The translations under genes and the position numbers were made by a program. A DNA stretch of 64,000 bases from contig NZ_BAABBR010000001.1 in the NCBI RefSeq assembly GCF_039538065.1, forward strand, positions 2,456,501 through 2,520,500, written 5' to 3'. This DNA comes from Sphingomonas rosea (GTDB lineage: Bacteria; Pseudomonadota; Alphaproteobacteria; Sphingomonadales; Sphingomonadaceae). The notes beneath the pieces were generated by a model that ran no database searches, was not told the DNA's origin, and saw only the letters and a list, made by a program, of their open reading frames with translations. Positions 35,282 through 44,844 of the stretch are shown here, one piece after another (position 1 is the first letter of the stretch; every line of letters begins with the position of its first letter).

Positions 35282-36778
35282 TCAGTGCGGCACGACGCCG
35301 ATCTCGACCCCCGTCTTGTCGTGCAGCGCGAACCGGCTGACGAGGTTCGCACTGGCCCGGTTGACGCCAATCGTCTCGACGGTCCGGCCCTCGCGGCGCA
35401 GGCGCGCGATGACCTTGTCCAGCGCGCCGACGGCCGAGATGTCCCAGAAATGCGCGGCCGTCATGTCGATGAGGATATTCGGCGCGCTCTCCTCTACCTG
35501 GAAAGCGCGGACGAAGCGATCCACCGACGCGAAGAAGATCTGGCCCGAGACCCGGTAAGTGGCGGTGTACCCGTCCGAGGAAATGGTCCGCTCGACCGCG
35601 AACAGGCGCTGCACCTTGCCGGCAAAGAAGATGCCTGACAGCAGCACACCCGCGAGCACGCCCATCGACAGGTCGTGCGTCGCGACCACCACGACCACCG
35701 TCGTCAGCATCACCACCGACGATGGCCAGGGGTGATGACGGAGGTTGGGAATCGAATTCCAGCTGAACGTCCCGATCGACACCATGATCATGACCGCGAC
35801 CAGCGCGGGCATCGGGATTTGTCCGACGAACGGCCCCAATACGGCGAGCAGGAACAGGAGGAATGCGCCGGCGGTGAAGGTCGACAGGCGGCCTCGCCCG
35901 CCGGAGGTGACGTTGATGACCGACTGGCCGATCATCGCGCAGCCGCCCATGCCGCCGACGAGCGCGGCCGCGATATTGGCGGCGCCCTGCCCGCCGCACT
36001 CGCGGCGCTTGTCGCTGTCGCTGTGGGTCATGTCATCGACGATCTGCGCCGTCAGCAGCGACTCGAGGAGCCCCACTGCCGCCATCGCCAGCGAATAGGG
36101 CAGGATGATCCGGAGGGTCTCGAGCGTCAGCGGTACGTCGGGAAGGGCGAAGCTCGGCAGGCCTTCGGGCAGTTGCCCCATGTCACCGACACTGTTGACC
36201 GGCGCTCCGGTCGCGATCGAGATGACCGACAGGAACAGGATGGCGACCAGTGGCGACGGAACGGCCCTGGTGAGGCGCGGGAGAAGGTAGATGATGGCCA
36301 GCCCGCCGGCGACCATCGCATAAGCCTGCCACGTCACGTTCGTCAGCTGCGGCAGCTGCGCCATGAAGATCAGGATCGCGAGGGCGTTGACGAAGCCGGT
36401 GATGACCGAGCGCGACACGAACTGCATCAGCAGGTCGAGCCGGGCCAGGCCGGCGACGATCTGGATGAGCCCCATCAGGATCGTCGCCGCGAACAGATAC
36501 TCGACGCCGTGCTCGCGAACGAGCGGTCCGACGAGCACGGCGACGGCGGCCGTCGCGGCGGAAATCATGCCCGGGCGTCCGCCGGTGAAGGCGACCACCA
36601 TGGCGATCGCCACGGACGCGTAGAGGCCGACGCGCGGATCGACCCCGGCGATGATCGAGAAGCCGATGGCTTCGGGGATCAGTGCGAGCGCGACCACGAT
36701 CCCGGCAAGCAGCTCGTGCCGGGGGGAGGCGTTGCCGCCGAGCCATTGCTGGCGAAGGCGAGCAGAAAGGATGGTCAT
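35282..36778 (-). CDS. SulP-family anion transporter with STAS domain
   Basis: A 498-residue inner-membrane carrier. It has about ten to fourteen hydrophobic segments, with [20 protein letters not shown] and [20 protein letters not shown] forming the conserved SulP start, and [20 protein letters not shown] in the family's cytoplasmic loop. The C-terminal STAS domain (about 400-490) includes [20 protein letters not shown]. SulP proteins move sulfate, bicarbonate or dicarboxylates; the sequence alone does not tell which. ATG 36778 is chosen because the TM domain begins there. It is divergent from nothing obvious; a 185-bp gap separates it from the LacI-type gene, which lies on the same strand upstream. 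Confidence 0.9.
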   Translation of the reverse strand: MTILSARLRQQWLGGNASPRHELLAGIVVALALIPEAIGFSIIAGVDPRVGLYASVAIAMVVAFTGGRPGMISAATAAVAVLVGPLVREHGVEYLFAATILMGLIQIVAGLARLDLLMQFVSRSVITGFVNALAILIFMAQLPQLTNVTWQAYAMVAGGLAIIYLLPRLTRAVPSPLVAILFLSVISIATGAPVNSVGDMGQLPEGLPSFALPDVPLTLETLRIILPYSLAMAAVGLLESLLTAQIVDDMTHSDSDKRRECGGQGAANIAAALVGGMGGCAMIGQSVINVTSGGRGRLSTFTAGAFLLFLLAVLGPFVGQIPMPALVAVMIMVSIGTFSWNSIPNLRHHPWPSSVVMLTTVVVVVATHDLSMGVLAGVLLSGIFFAGKVQRLFAVERTISSDGYTATYRVSGQIFFASVDRFVRAFQVEESAPNILIDMTAAHFWDISAVGALDKVIARLRREGRTVETIGVNRASANLVSRFALHDKTGVEIGVVPH

Positions 36779-36963
36779 TGGATTTTCCACATCAGAACGC
36801 ACGGCGCCCCTGAGGCGCTGGATGGTGAGGTGCGTGATGTTGTCCGGCGGATTGGCGGCCGGAATAGCCACCCGGAGTTGCACCGGGTCCTTGCGAATGT
36901 CCGCGCCCTAGCCGGAATTGCCCTCTGTGGCCAGACCGGCCGCGGGGCCCTGGTCCCCTGCCC

Positions 36964-37989
36964 TCAGGCGGTTCCCCGCTCGACCAGCGTCGGGGGAAGG
37001 ACGATGCTCGGCGCATCCGCGCCGTCGAGGCGGCGCATCAGGCGGTCGACCATGGCGAAGGCACCCGCGCGAATGTCCTGGCGGATGGTCGTCAGCGGCG
37101 GCGAGGTCTGGGCGGCAAAGGGCAGGTCGTCGAAACCGATCACCTTGACCGTCCCGGGGACGTCGATGCCGCGTGTCCGGAGCCGTGCGAGCGCCGCGAC
37201 CGCGAGCATGTCGCTGGCGGCGAAGATGGCGTCGCCGGGGCCGAGCGGCCGGTCGAGATTGCCGGCGACCTCGGCCTCGAGCCGGTCGGCCGAAAGGTGG
37301 TTGGTGAGCGGGGTGATCGCGACGCCGTGGCCTTCGGCGGCGTCAGTCGCCCCGGCGAAGCGCGCGGCGAACTCGACCGCGGAGACGTCGCCCAGGAAAT
37401 AGATGTGGCGCGCGCCGCCCGCGATCAGGCGCTCGGCTGCCAGCTTCCCGCCGAGCCGGTTGTCGGTGCCGACGACACAATGCTGCTGACCCTGCGCATG
37501 GTCGCCCCACACCACCATCGGACGGAAGTTCGCGGCGGCTTCCTCGATCCGCTCGAGCTGGTCGGACTGGCCGATCACGATCACGCCGTCGATCATCCCC
37601 GAGCCGATGAAGCGGTCTAGCCAGTCCTCGTCGCGGTCGGGCAACACGCGGCGGAGCATGAGGTCGTAGCCGCGTTCGGTGAGCGCGTCGGCGAGATGGC
37701 CGAGCAAGGTCATGAAGAAGGCATCGCTGATCTGCTGGCGCTGGTCGTGCCCGAGCGGGATCACGATCCCGATGACGTCGGTCTTTTGCCGGCGGAGGCT
37801 GCTCGCCATCTGGTTGGGGCGGAAGCCATGGGCACGGGCGAGCGCGACGATGCGGTCACGGGTGGCGTCGTTGACGAGGCTGTTGCCCGCGAGCGCCCGG
37901 CTGACCGTGCCCGCCGACACGCCGGCGATCTTGGCAAGATCGCTCAGCGTGCGGACGGGGGGCTGGTCGCTGGTTCGGGTCGGGCTCAC
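36964..37989 (-). CDS. LacI-family regulator of the sucrose locus
   Basis: A 341-residue repressor. The N-terminal helix-turn-helix (about 14-60) reads TLSDLAKIAGVSAGTVSRAL, followed by the hinge region ARAHGFRPNQMASSLRR. The periplasmic-binding-protein-like effector domain follows, with DGVIVIGQSD and VIGFDDLPFA. The start is GTG 37989. It lies 17 bp downstream of the transporter gene on the same strand. The target sites are most likely the two palindromes at 39415-39452. By analogy the inducer would be sucrose, fructose or a fructose oligomer, an inference from the adjoining GH68 and ROK genes. Confidence 0.88.
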   Translation of the reverse strand: MSPTRTSDQPPVRTLSDLAKIAGVSAGTVSRALAGNSLVNDATRDRIVALARAHGFRPNQMASSLRRQKTDVIGIVIPLGHDQRQQISDAFFMTLLGHLADALTERGYDLMLRRVLPDRDEDWLDRFIGSGMIDGVIVIGQSDQLERIEEAAANFRPMVVWGDHAQGQQHCVVGTDNRLGGKLAAERLIAGGARHIYFLGDVSAVEFAARFAGATDAAEGHGVAITPLTNHLSADRLEAEVAGNLDRPLGPGDAIFAASDMLAVAALARLRTRGIDVPGTVKVIGFDDLPFAAQTSPPLTTIRQDIRAGAFAMVDRLMRRLDGADAPSIVLPPTLVERGTA

Positions 37990-38006
37990 GGGCGCTCCCT
38001 AGCAGG

Positions 38007-39350
38007 TCAGACCCCGGCAGAACCAGCGACCGCGGGACGAAGCGTCACGGGGCGCGCACCGCACTGGACGAATAGGGTCGCGACCGCGCCGATCACCATG
38101 AGGACGCCGCCAAGGATCAGCGCGTGGCGCGGATCCCCGCCAAGCAACGGCTGGTAGATGATCGGCATGGTCAGCGTCTCGATCAGCATCGGGATGACGA
38201 TGAACATGTTGAAGATGCCCATGTAGATCCCGGTCCGCTCGGGCGTGATCGTATCGGCCAGCATGACATAGGTGTTGCCCATCATGCCGGCCCAGCCGAT
38301 CCCGATCCCGATCATCAGGACGAACAGCATGAGCGGGCTGGAAGCGGTGGGAATGAGCAGCATCGCCGCGCCCGAAGCCGCGAGACAGAAGGCGTGGACC
38401 GAGCGCGCGCCGAGACGCCGGACGAGCGGAATCAGCGCCAGCGCCGCGATGAAGGCGACCAGGTTGTAGAAAGCGCCCATCTGCTGCGCGGTGAGCGTCG
38501 CCTCGCGGAAGGCGGCGCTTTGGGGATCGGCGGTGCGGTAGAGCGAGCGCCCGACGGCGAAGGCGATATACTGCCAGTAGACGAACATCGCATACCATTG
38601 GCACAGCATCGCCACCGCGAGCTGGCGCATCGGGCGCGGCATCTCGCGCAGTGCCTGGCCGATGTCGCCGAGCGCCGATCCGACCGACAGCGGGCGCGCC
38701 GCCAGTGCGGCCTTCTCGTCGGCGTCGAGCGGGAGTTCGGGCACGCGCCAGATCGACCAGACGATGGTGCTGATCGACAGGATCGCGCCGATCACGAAGG
38801 CGATGCGGACGATCACCGGAATGCCGTTGCTGTCGATCACGTCCTTGCCGACGAAGGCGGTCAGCAGGGTCGGTGCGAGGTAGCTCAGGGTCTGCGCGAG
38901 GCCGGTGAAGGCGCTTTGCGTGAGAAAGCCGGTCGGTCGCTGGTCGGGGGCAAGGCGGTCCGAGACATAGGCCCGGTAGGGCTCCATCGTGACGTTGTTG
39001 CCCGCGTCGAGCAGCCACAGCAGCGACGCCGCGACCCACAGGGCGGGCGAATAAGGCATGGCGAAGAGCGCGAGCGAGCAGATGATCGCGCCGACCAGGA
39101 AGTAGGGCGTGCGGCGGCCGAGCCGGCTCGAGGTGCGGTCGCTCAGCGCGCCGACGATCGGCTGGACGAGGAGGCCGGTCATCGGCCCGGCGAGCCACAA
39201 AAGGGGCATGGTCGCCTCGTCGGCGCCGAGAAAGCCGTAGATCGGCCCCATGTTCGCCTGCTGCAGGCCGAAACTGAACTGAAGCCCGAAGAAGCCCACG
39301 TTCATTTCGACGATTCGCGCGAGCGACAGGCGCGGTTTCGCCCCTTGCAT
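38007..39350 (-). CDS. GPH/SLC45-type sugar transporter (MFS)
   Basis: A 447-residue inner-membrane transporter of the glycoside-pentoside-hexuronide/SLC45-like group. About twelve hydrophobic helices are seen, with the loop [19 protein letters not shown] between helices 2 and 3, a signature of sucrose/maltose carriers, and [19 protein letters not shown] in the second half. ATG 39350 has GAGAGGAAAG before it. It is the first gene of a unit with the LacI-type regulator and is divergent from a TonB receptor. It should bring sucrose or another disaccharide into the cytoplasm for the intracellular GH68 enzyme. Confidence 0.86.
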   Translation of the reverse strand: MQGAKPRLSLARIVEMNVGFFGLQFSFGLQQANMGPIYGFLGADEATMPLLWLAGPMTGLLVQPIVGALSDRTSSRLGRRTPYFLVGAIICSLALFAMPYSPALWVAASLLWLLDAGNNVTMEPYRAYVSDRLAPDQRPTGFLTQSAFTGLAQTLSYLAPTLLTAFVGKDVIDSNGIPVIVRIAFVIGAILSISTIVWSIWRVPELPLDADEKAALAARPLSVGSALGDIGQALREMPRPMRQLAVAMLCQWYAMFVYWQYIAFAVGRSLYRTADPQSAAFREATLTAQQMGAFYNLVAFIAALALIPLVRRLGARSVHAFCLAASGAAMLLIPTASSPLMLFVLMIGIGIGWAGMMGNTYVMLADTITPERTGIYMGIFNMFIVIPMLIETLTMPIIYQPLLGGDPRHALILGGVLMVIGAVATLFVQCGARPVTLRPAVAGSAGV

Positions 39351-39414
39351 CTTTCCTCTCCTCCAACCCGTGCCGGGGCACTGCGAGCTAAAAGTGTCAC
39401 AGCTGCAGACCTGA

Positions 39415-39428
39415 TGCAAACGATTGCA
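39415..39428. promoter_or_regulatory. LacI-type operator O1
   Basis: TGCAAACGATTGCA is a near-perfect 14-bp palindrome with the central CG typical of LacI-family sites. It lies between the divergent transporter and TonB receptor genes, 24 bp centre to centre from O2. Confidence 0.7.
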
Positions 39429-39438
39429 ACATTTTTGT

Positions 39439-39452
39439 TGCAAACGTTTGCA
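39439..39452. promoter_or_regulatory. LacI-type operator O2
   Basis: TGCAAACGTTTGCA is a perfect 14-bp palindrome with central CG. The DNA between it and O1 also reads as a dyad (GTTGCAA/TTGCAAC), so two dimers or a tetramer could bind cooperatively and silence both directions. Confidence 0.75.
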
Positions 39453-39496
39453 TCGACGCTAGGCCGTAACGAGTTTCGCTTTGGAGGAGTTAAGCG

Positions 39497-41968
39497 ATGA
39501 ACGTTCGTCTCACCCTCGCCGCGAGCGTTGCGCTCTCGGCGCTGACCTCGCCCGCCTTTGCCCAGACGGCACCCGAATCGTCCTCCGAACGGAAGGACCC
39601 GTCGCCGCCCACGGAGCAATCGGAGATCGTCGTCACCGCCGTCGCGCGCGGCCAGAACGTGCTCGACAGTTCGGTCTCGGTGAGTTCGATCGGAAGCAAG
39701 GCAATCGTCGACCTCGCGCCGCGTTCGGCCGCCGAGCTCATCCGCCAGATCCCCGGCATCCGCTCCGAAAGCTCGGGCGGCGAAGGCAATGCCAATATCG
39801 CGGTCCGCGGTCTCCCCGTGGCCTCGGGCGGCGCCAAGTTCCTCCAGCTCCAGGAAGACGGCCTGCCGATCCTCGAGTTCGGCGACATCACCTTCGGCAA
39901 CGCCGACATCTTTCTTCGCACAGACTATAATGTCGCGCGGGTCGAAGCGGTGCGCGGCGGCTCGGCCTCGACCTTCGCTTCCAATTCGCCCGGCGGCGTG
40001 GTCAACTTCATCTCGAAGACCGGCGACCGCCCCGGCGGATCGTTCGGCCTGACCGCCGGCGTCGACTATCGCGAATATCGCGCCGACTTCGATTATGGCG
40101 GCGCGATCGACGCCAGCACCGACTTCCACGTCGGCGGCTTCGCCCACATCGGCGACGGCCCGCGCCGGGTCGGCTTCGACGGCGCGCGCGGCGGCCAGAT
40201 CAAGGCCAATATCACCAGGCGCTTCAACGGCGGCTACGTCCGGCTCTATGGCAAGTATCTCGACGACCATTCGGTCGGCTACCTGCCCAATCCAGTGCTC
40301 GTGACCGGCAGCGACAGCGATCCGAAATACACCAGCATCGCCAACTTCTCGATCAACCGCGATTCGCTGCACTCGCGCAATTTCCAGCCGTTGGTCTCGC
40401 TCGACGGCAGCAACAACATCCGCACCTTCGACATCGACGAGGGCATGCACCCCAAGGTCGCGGCGCTGGGCATCGAGGCGAAGTTCGACGTGGGCGGTGT
40501 CTCGATCACCGAGCGTGCGCGTTATGCCGATGTCGGCGGCGCGTTCGTCTCTCCCTTCCCCGCCAGCGTGACGACCGCGCAGGCCGCCGCCAATGCGATC
40601 GGCGGCGCGGGCTCGACGCTTTATTACGCCAGCGGCGACAAGGCCGGGCAGCAGGTCACCAGCCCCTCGTCGCTCGGCGGGAACGGGCTCGCCGCCAATG
40701 TCGTGCTGTTCAACACGCGGCTGAAGAACCTCAACAACTTCACCAATGACCTGCGCGCGAGCAAGGTGTTCGCCTTCACCGGCGGCGAGGCGACGCTCAC
40801 CGGCGGCTATTATTACTCGCACCAGAAGATCGACACCGAGTGGCTGTGGACCTCGTACCTCACCTCGGTCGAGGGCAAGGGCAATGCGGTGCTGCTCGAC
40901 GTCCGCAACGCGCTCGGCCAGCGCATCACGCAGAACGGGACGGTCGGCTACAGCGCGTCCTTCTTCGGCAATTGCTGCCGCCGCGCCTACGACCTGGGTT
41001 ACGACACGAGCGCGCCCTTTGCGTCCCTCTCGGTCGATCTCGGCAGCCTGTCGCTCGACGGAAGCCTGCGCTGGGACTTCACCCGCGCCAAGGGCCGGAC
41101 CTTCGGCGACGGTCCGGTGGTCACGCGCGACATGAACAATGACGGCGTGATCGTGCCCGCCGAGCAGCTGGTCAGCGTGCTTCCGACCACCGGCGCCGCG
41201 CTGGTCGATTACAAGACCGATTATGCGTCCTACTCGGTCGGCGCCAACTACCTCATCAACAACAGCCTGTCGGTGTTCGGCCGGTACAGCAAGGGCGGCC
41301 GCGCCAACGCCGACCGCATCCTGTTCAACAGCAACAACGTCGATCCGGCGACCGGCGCGCTGCGCAACGACGCGGTCGCGGTGGACTTCGTCAAGCAGGC
41401 CGAAATCGGGCTCAAGTATCGCGCCAACGGTGTCGCTTTCTACGCGACCCTGTTCGACGCCCGCACCGAGGAGGAGAATTACGAAGCCACCTCGCAGCGC
41501 GTGTTCAGCCGTTCGTACAAGGCGCGCGGGATCGAGCTTGAAGGCTCGTACCGCAGCGGTCCGTTCAACCTGTCGGCGGGCGCGACCTACACCGACGCGA
41601 ACATCTCGCGCGACAACATCAGCCCCGCCAATGTCGGCAACCGTCCGCGCCGCCAGGCCAAATGGATCTACCAGTCCACCGCCGCCTATGAGCAGAAAAG
41701 CTTCGGGCTTGGCGTCAATCTCGTCGGTACCGGCGACAGCTATGCGCAGGACAGCAACCAGCTGAAGCTGCCGGGCTTCACCACCGTCAACGCCTTCGTC
41801 AACGTTCGCCCGCTCCAGCGCGTAACGCTGTCGGTCAACGGCAACAACCTGTTCAACACCAAGGGCTTCACCGAAGCGGAAGAAGGATCGATCCCGGCCA
41901 ACGGGATCGTCCGGGCGCGGTCGATCAACGGGCGCACCATCTCGGCGTCGGTCCGCTTCGACTTCTGA
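39497..41968 (+). CDS. TonB-dependent receptor of the sucrose locus
   Basis: An 823-residue outer-membrane receptor with signal peptide (ending SPAFA), a short linker, TonB-box-like EIVVTAVARG, a plug with LIRQIPGIRSESSGGEGNAN and RVEAVRGGSASTFASNSPGG, and a barrel ending in SVRFDF with the canonical terminal Phe. GGAGGAG lies before ATG 39497. It is divergent from the transporter across two LacI-type operators and is followed by a GH68 and a ROK kinase gene. It likely imports sucrose or fructo-oligosaccharide across the outer membrane. Confidence 0.92.
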   Translation: MNVRLTLAASVALSALTSPAFAQTAPESSSERKDPSPPTEQSEIVVTAVARGQNVLDSSVSVSSIGSKAIVDLAPRSAAELIRQIPGIRSESSGGEGNANIAVRGLPVASGGAKFLQLQEDGLPILEFGDITFGNADIFLRTDYNVARVEAVRGGSASTFASNSPGGVVNFISKTGDRPGGSFGLTAGVDYREYRADFDYGGAIDASTDFHVGGFAHIGDGPRRVGFDGARGGQIKANITRRFNGGYVRLYGKYLDDHSVGYLPNPVLVTGSDSDPKYTSIANFSINRDSLHSRNFQPLVSLDGSNNIRTFDIDEGMHPKVAALGIEAKFDVGGVSITERARYADVGGAFVSPFPASVTTAQAAANAIGGAGSTLYYASGDKAGQQVTSPSSLGGNGLAANVVLFNTRLKNLNNFTNDLRASKVFAFTGGEATLTGGYYYSHQKIDTEWLWTSYLTSVEGKGNAVLLDVRNALGQRITQNGTVGYSASFFGNCCRRAYDLGYDTSAPFASLSVDLGSLSLDGSLRWDFTRAKGRTFGDGPVVTRDMNNDGVIVPAEQLVSVLPTTGAALVDYKTDYASYSVGANYLINNSLSVFGRYSKGGRANADRILFNSNNVDPATGALRNDAVAVDFVKQAEIGLKYRANGVAFYATLFDARTEEENYEATSQRVFSRSYKARGIELEGSYRSGPFNLSAGATYTDANISRDNISPANVGNRPRRQAKWIYQSTAAYEQKSFGLGVNLVGTGDSYAQDSNQLKLPGFTTVNAFVNVRPLQRVTLSVNGNNLFNTKGFTEAEEGSIPANGIVRARSINGRTISASVRFDF

Positions 41969-42037
41969 CCCCTCGCGACCGGTCCTGCGCTTGCTTTCGG
42001 GCGGCGCGGACCCGCCGCCAGACGAGGACATGATCAA

Positions 42038-43114
42038 GTGACGAGTGCGTGGACCAGGGCGCAGGTCGCCGCCATCGACGGCGGCCTGGCGGGGACGGTG
42101 CCGAAGTTCGAGCCCCGCCGCCGGCCAGTGGGCGGCGAAGGCCGTTATTATTGGGACATGTGGCCGATCCAGCATGCCGACGGGACCGTGGCCAAGCTCG
42201 GCACGCGCGAATGGTGGATGGCGCTCTCGGCCACTGACCGCGGCGACCCCGGGCGGCGGCATTTCGAGGCCGAAATCCGCTGGATCGAGCGCCAGGGCGA
42301 CGCGTGGCGCGATCGCGGCGCCGTCCTTCCCCCGCATGCCGCCCCTTACGAGCGCGAGTGGGCCGGCTCGGCGCTGCTCGACCGGGGGCGCCTCACCCTG
42401 TTCTTCACCGGCGCCGGGACGTCGGAGCGGCCGGGCGGCTATCAGCAGCGCCTGTTCGAGGCGAGCGCTCCCGTGTCGGCCGACGGAACGATCGGCCAAT
42501 GGGACCGGCCGTGCCCATCGATCACGGCGCTGACCGACGATTATTGCGCGGCCGATGCGCATGATGGCGAGCCCGGGCGGATCAAGGCCTTCCGCGATCC
42601 CGCCTTCTTCCGCGATCCCGCGACGGGCGAGGACTATCTCGTGTTCACCGCGTCGCTCGCCGCGACGCAATCGGCCTATAACGGAGCCGTCGGGCTGGCG
42701 CGGCGCGAGGGCGAGGGCTGGGCGCTCCTGCCGCCGCTCGTCCACGCCGACGGGGTCAACAACGAACTCGAGCGCGCGCACGTGGTCGCGCATGGCGGTT
42801 TCTACTACCTTTTCTGGGTGACCCAGCGCGCAACCTTCTCGCCCGACCTGACCCCCGGCCCGACCGGGCTCTACGGCATGGTGGCGACCAGCCTTGCCGG
42901 GCCCTGGACCCCGCTCAACCACGGCGGGCTCGTCCTCACCAACCCGGCGACCGATCCCGGGCTGACCTACAGCTGGTTCGTGACGCGCGAGGGGATCGTG
43001 TCGAGCTTCGTCGACGATGTCGCGGGGCATGGCTTCGGCGGCTGTCCGGCGCCGCTGCTGCAACTCACCTTCGACGGCGAGACCGTGCGTCTTGCCGGGA
43101 CGGCCGCCGCCTGA
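42038..43114 (+). CDS. GH68 family fructosyltransferase/sucrose hydrolase, apparently cytoplasmic
   Basis: A 358-residue glycoside hydrolase of family 68 (levansucrase type). Residues in family order: nucleophile Asp40 in YYWDMWPI, EWAGSALL (108-114), transition-state Asp187 in FRDPAF, and acid/base Glu245 in NELERAHVV. There is no signal peptide, so unlike secreted levansucrases it should cleave imported sucrose, giving glucose plus fructose or short fructans. The start is GTG 42038; it overlaps the ROK gene by one base (TGATG). The context of transporter, receptor and kinase supports intracellular sucrose use. Confidence 0.85.
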   Translation: MTSAWTRAQVAAIDGGLAGTVPKFEPRRRPVGGEGRYYWDMWPIQHADGTVAKLGTREWWMALSATDRGDPGRRHFEAEIRWIERQGDAWRDRGAVLPPHAAPYEREWAGSALLDRGRLTLFFTGAGTSERPGGYQQRLFEASAPVSADGTIGQWDRPCPSITALTDDYCAADAHDGEPGRIKAFRDPAFFRDPATGEDYLVFTASLAATQSAYNGAVGLARREGEGWALLPPLVHADGVNNELERAHVVAHGGFYYLFWVTQRATFSPDLTPGPTGLYGMVATSLAGPWTPLNHGGLVLTNPATDPGLTYSWFVTREGIVSSFVDDVAGHGFGGCPAPLLQLTFDGETVRLAGTAAA

Positions 43115-43974
43115 TGCTCGGCGGGATCGAGGCCGGGGGCACCAAATGCGTGCTCGCGATCGGGTCGGCACCCGACCGGATCGAAGCCTGCGTGTCGGTG
43201 CCGACGCGGAGCCCCGAAGAAACCGTCGCCGATATCCTCGGCTGGTTTGCGCGGCAGCCGCGCATCACCGCGCTCGGGCTCGCCACTTTCGGACCGGTCG
43301 GGCTCGATCCCGCGCGCGACGACTGGGGACATATCCTCGACACGCCCAAGGCCGGCTGGAGCCGCTTCGATCTCACCGGCGCGATTGCCCGCGGGCTTGG
43401 TGTCACGGTCGCGGTCGAGACCGACGTCAACGCCGCCGCGCTCGCCGAAGCCGGCGCGCAGCCGCACAGCGCGTCGAAGTCGCTCGCCTACATGACCGTG
43501 GGAACGGGGATCGGCGTCGGGCTGGTGCTCGACGGCCGCTGCGTTCACGGCGCCGCGCATCCGGAGATGGGGCATTTCTATCCGCGCCGTCCGGCCGGCG
43601 ACACCGACTTTCCCGGCACCTGTCCTTTCCATGGCGACTGCCTCGAGGGGCTGGCGAGCGGGCCGGCGATCCTTGCCCGCTGGGGCGCAACCTTGTCGGA
43701 CCTTCCGCCCGACCATCCCGCGCACGGCCTCGTCGCCGAATATCTCGCGCAGGCGTGCCACACGATCTTCGCCGCCGCATCGGTCGAGACGGTGGTGTGC
43801 GGCGGCGGCGTGATGGGCGCGCCGGGCCTCCTCGAGCGGGTGGCGACGCGGGCGAGAGAACTTGATGCCGGCTATCTCCCGGGCCGCGAACGACACCTGG
43901 TCAGTGCGCCGCGGCTCGGCACCCGGTCTGGGATCGTCGGCGCCCTGACGATTGCGGCGGGGCTGTCCCTCTAG
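43114..43974 (+). CDS. ROK-family sugar kinase, likely fructokinase
   Basis: A 286-residue ROK kinase. The N-terminal phosphate motif is GGIEAGGTKCVLAIG, the catalytic region is ETDVNAAALAE, and the family zinc-binding signature CPFHGDCLEGLASGPAI is complete. It should phosphorylate fructose released by the GH68 enzyme, whose gene overlaps its start by one base. It ends the operon and converges on the transglutaminase gene ending at 43975; no spacer exists between the two stop codons. Confidence 0.88.
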   Translation: MLGGIEAGGTKCVLAIGSAPDRIEACVSVPTRSPEETVADILGWFARQPRITALGLATFGPVGLDPARDDWGHILDTPKAGWSRFDLTGAIARGLGVTVAVETDVNAAALAEAGAQPHSASKSLAYMTVGTGIGVGLVLDGRCVHGAAHPEMGHFYPRRPAGDTDFPGTCPFHGDCLEGLASGPAILARWGATLSDLPPDHPAHGLVAEYLAQACHTIFAAASVETVVCGGGVMGAPGLLERVATRARELDAGYLPGRERHLVSAPRLGTRSGIVGALTIAAGLSL

Positions 43975-44844
43975 TCAGCCCTGCGACTGGCTCTGCCACG
44001 AGCCGCCCCTGCCCTGCCGCTGCGACTGGCGGCGGGCGGTCGACTTGGTGACCCGCACCTCGACCTCCATCTCTTCGGTACCCCCGCCGCGCCGCGTCCC
44101 GACGATCGGCGAGACGTCGGCGAAGTCGAGGCCCGAGGCGACGCGGACATAGGCGTCGTCGGCGCAGGTGCCGTTGGCGGGATCGAAGGCGACCCAGCCG
44201 AGCCCGTCGACCCAGGCTTCGGCCCAGGCATGGCCGGCGGGCTGCGGACCGGCTCCGTCGCGGCGATAGAGATGCCCCGAGACGTAGCGTGCCGGAATGC
44301 CGCGGGCGCGCGCGGCAGTGATGAAGATGTGCGCATAGTCCTGGCACACGCCGCGGCCTGCGGCGAAGGCATCGGCGGCCGTGGTCGAGACGGCCGAGGT
44401 GCCGGTCTCGAAGGTCATGCGCTCGGCGAGGGCGCCGCTCAGTGCGTGAAGGCGGTCGAGCGTCGAGGGGAGGCTCCGCGTGATCCCGGCCGCGAAGTCG
44501 CCGATCGCCTCATCGGGCATGGTCAGCGCGGTCGGTCGCAGGAAGACGCCCGGCGGGAGTTCGCTGCCGAGCCCCGACACGACCCCGGCGCGGTCGTCGG
44601 TCACCACCTGCCCCTGCGCGGTGATCGTCAGGGTGGTGACGGGCTCGTCGACGTAGAGCGCGGTGAGGCAATTGCCGTAACCGTCGCGGGCCTCGCGCAG
44701 CCGGGCGTCGCAGTCGACATCGATCCGCCAGTCGAGGACCGTCTGGTTGAGACTGCTTTGCGGGGTCAGTCGAAGCATCTGCACCGCATTCGTGAGCGGA
44801 CGCGTGAAGCGGAAGCGCGTGCTGTGGCTGATCGTCAGGCGCAT
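43975..44844 (-). CDS. Transglutaminase-like protein 3 of the ATP-grasp operon
   Basis: A 289-residue protein with a bacterial transglutaminase N-terminal domain (SHSTRFRFTRPLTNAVQML) and a transglutaminase-like core whose catalytic triad is visible: Cys in GRGVCQDYAHIF, His in GHAWAEAWVDG and Asp in WVAFDPANGT. The C-terminus is a Gln/Arg-rich tail. No signal peptide is seen. ATG 44844 overlaps the stop of the alpha-E gene (TGATG). It is the last of six co-directional, mostly overlapping genes (50969-43975) and likely catalyses a peptide or amide exchange with its partners. Confidence 0.9.
   Translation of the reverse strand: MRLTISHSTRFRFTRPLTNAVQMLRLTPQSSLNQTVLDWRIDVDCDARLREARDGYGNCLTALYVDEPVTTLTITAQGQVVTDDRAGVVSGLGSELPPGVFLRPTALTMPDEAIGDFAAGITRSLPSTLDRLHALSGALAERMTFETGTSAVSTTAADAFAAGRGVCQDYAHIFITAARARGIPARYVSGHLYRRDGAGPQPAGHAWAEAWVDGLGWVAFDPANGTCADDAYVRVASGLDFADVSPIVGTRRGGGTEEMEVEVRVTKSTARRQSQRQGRGGSWQSQSQG

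Noticed and set aside
39302..43171. A 1289-codon open frame on the minus strand.
   Set aside because: It is antisense to a TonB receptor, GH68 and kinase genes with clear motifs, and is a product of high GC. Several other long antisense frames (12221-14458, 55595-58687, 5190-6644, 26310-27881) were dismissed for the same reason.
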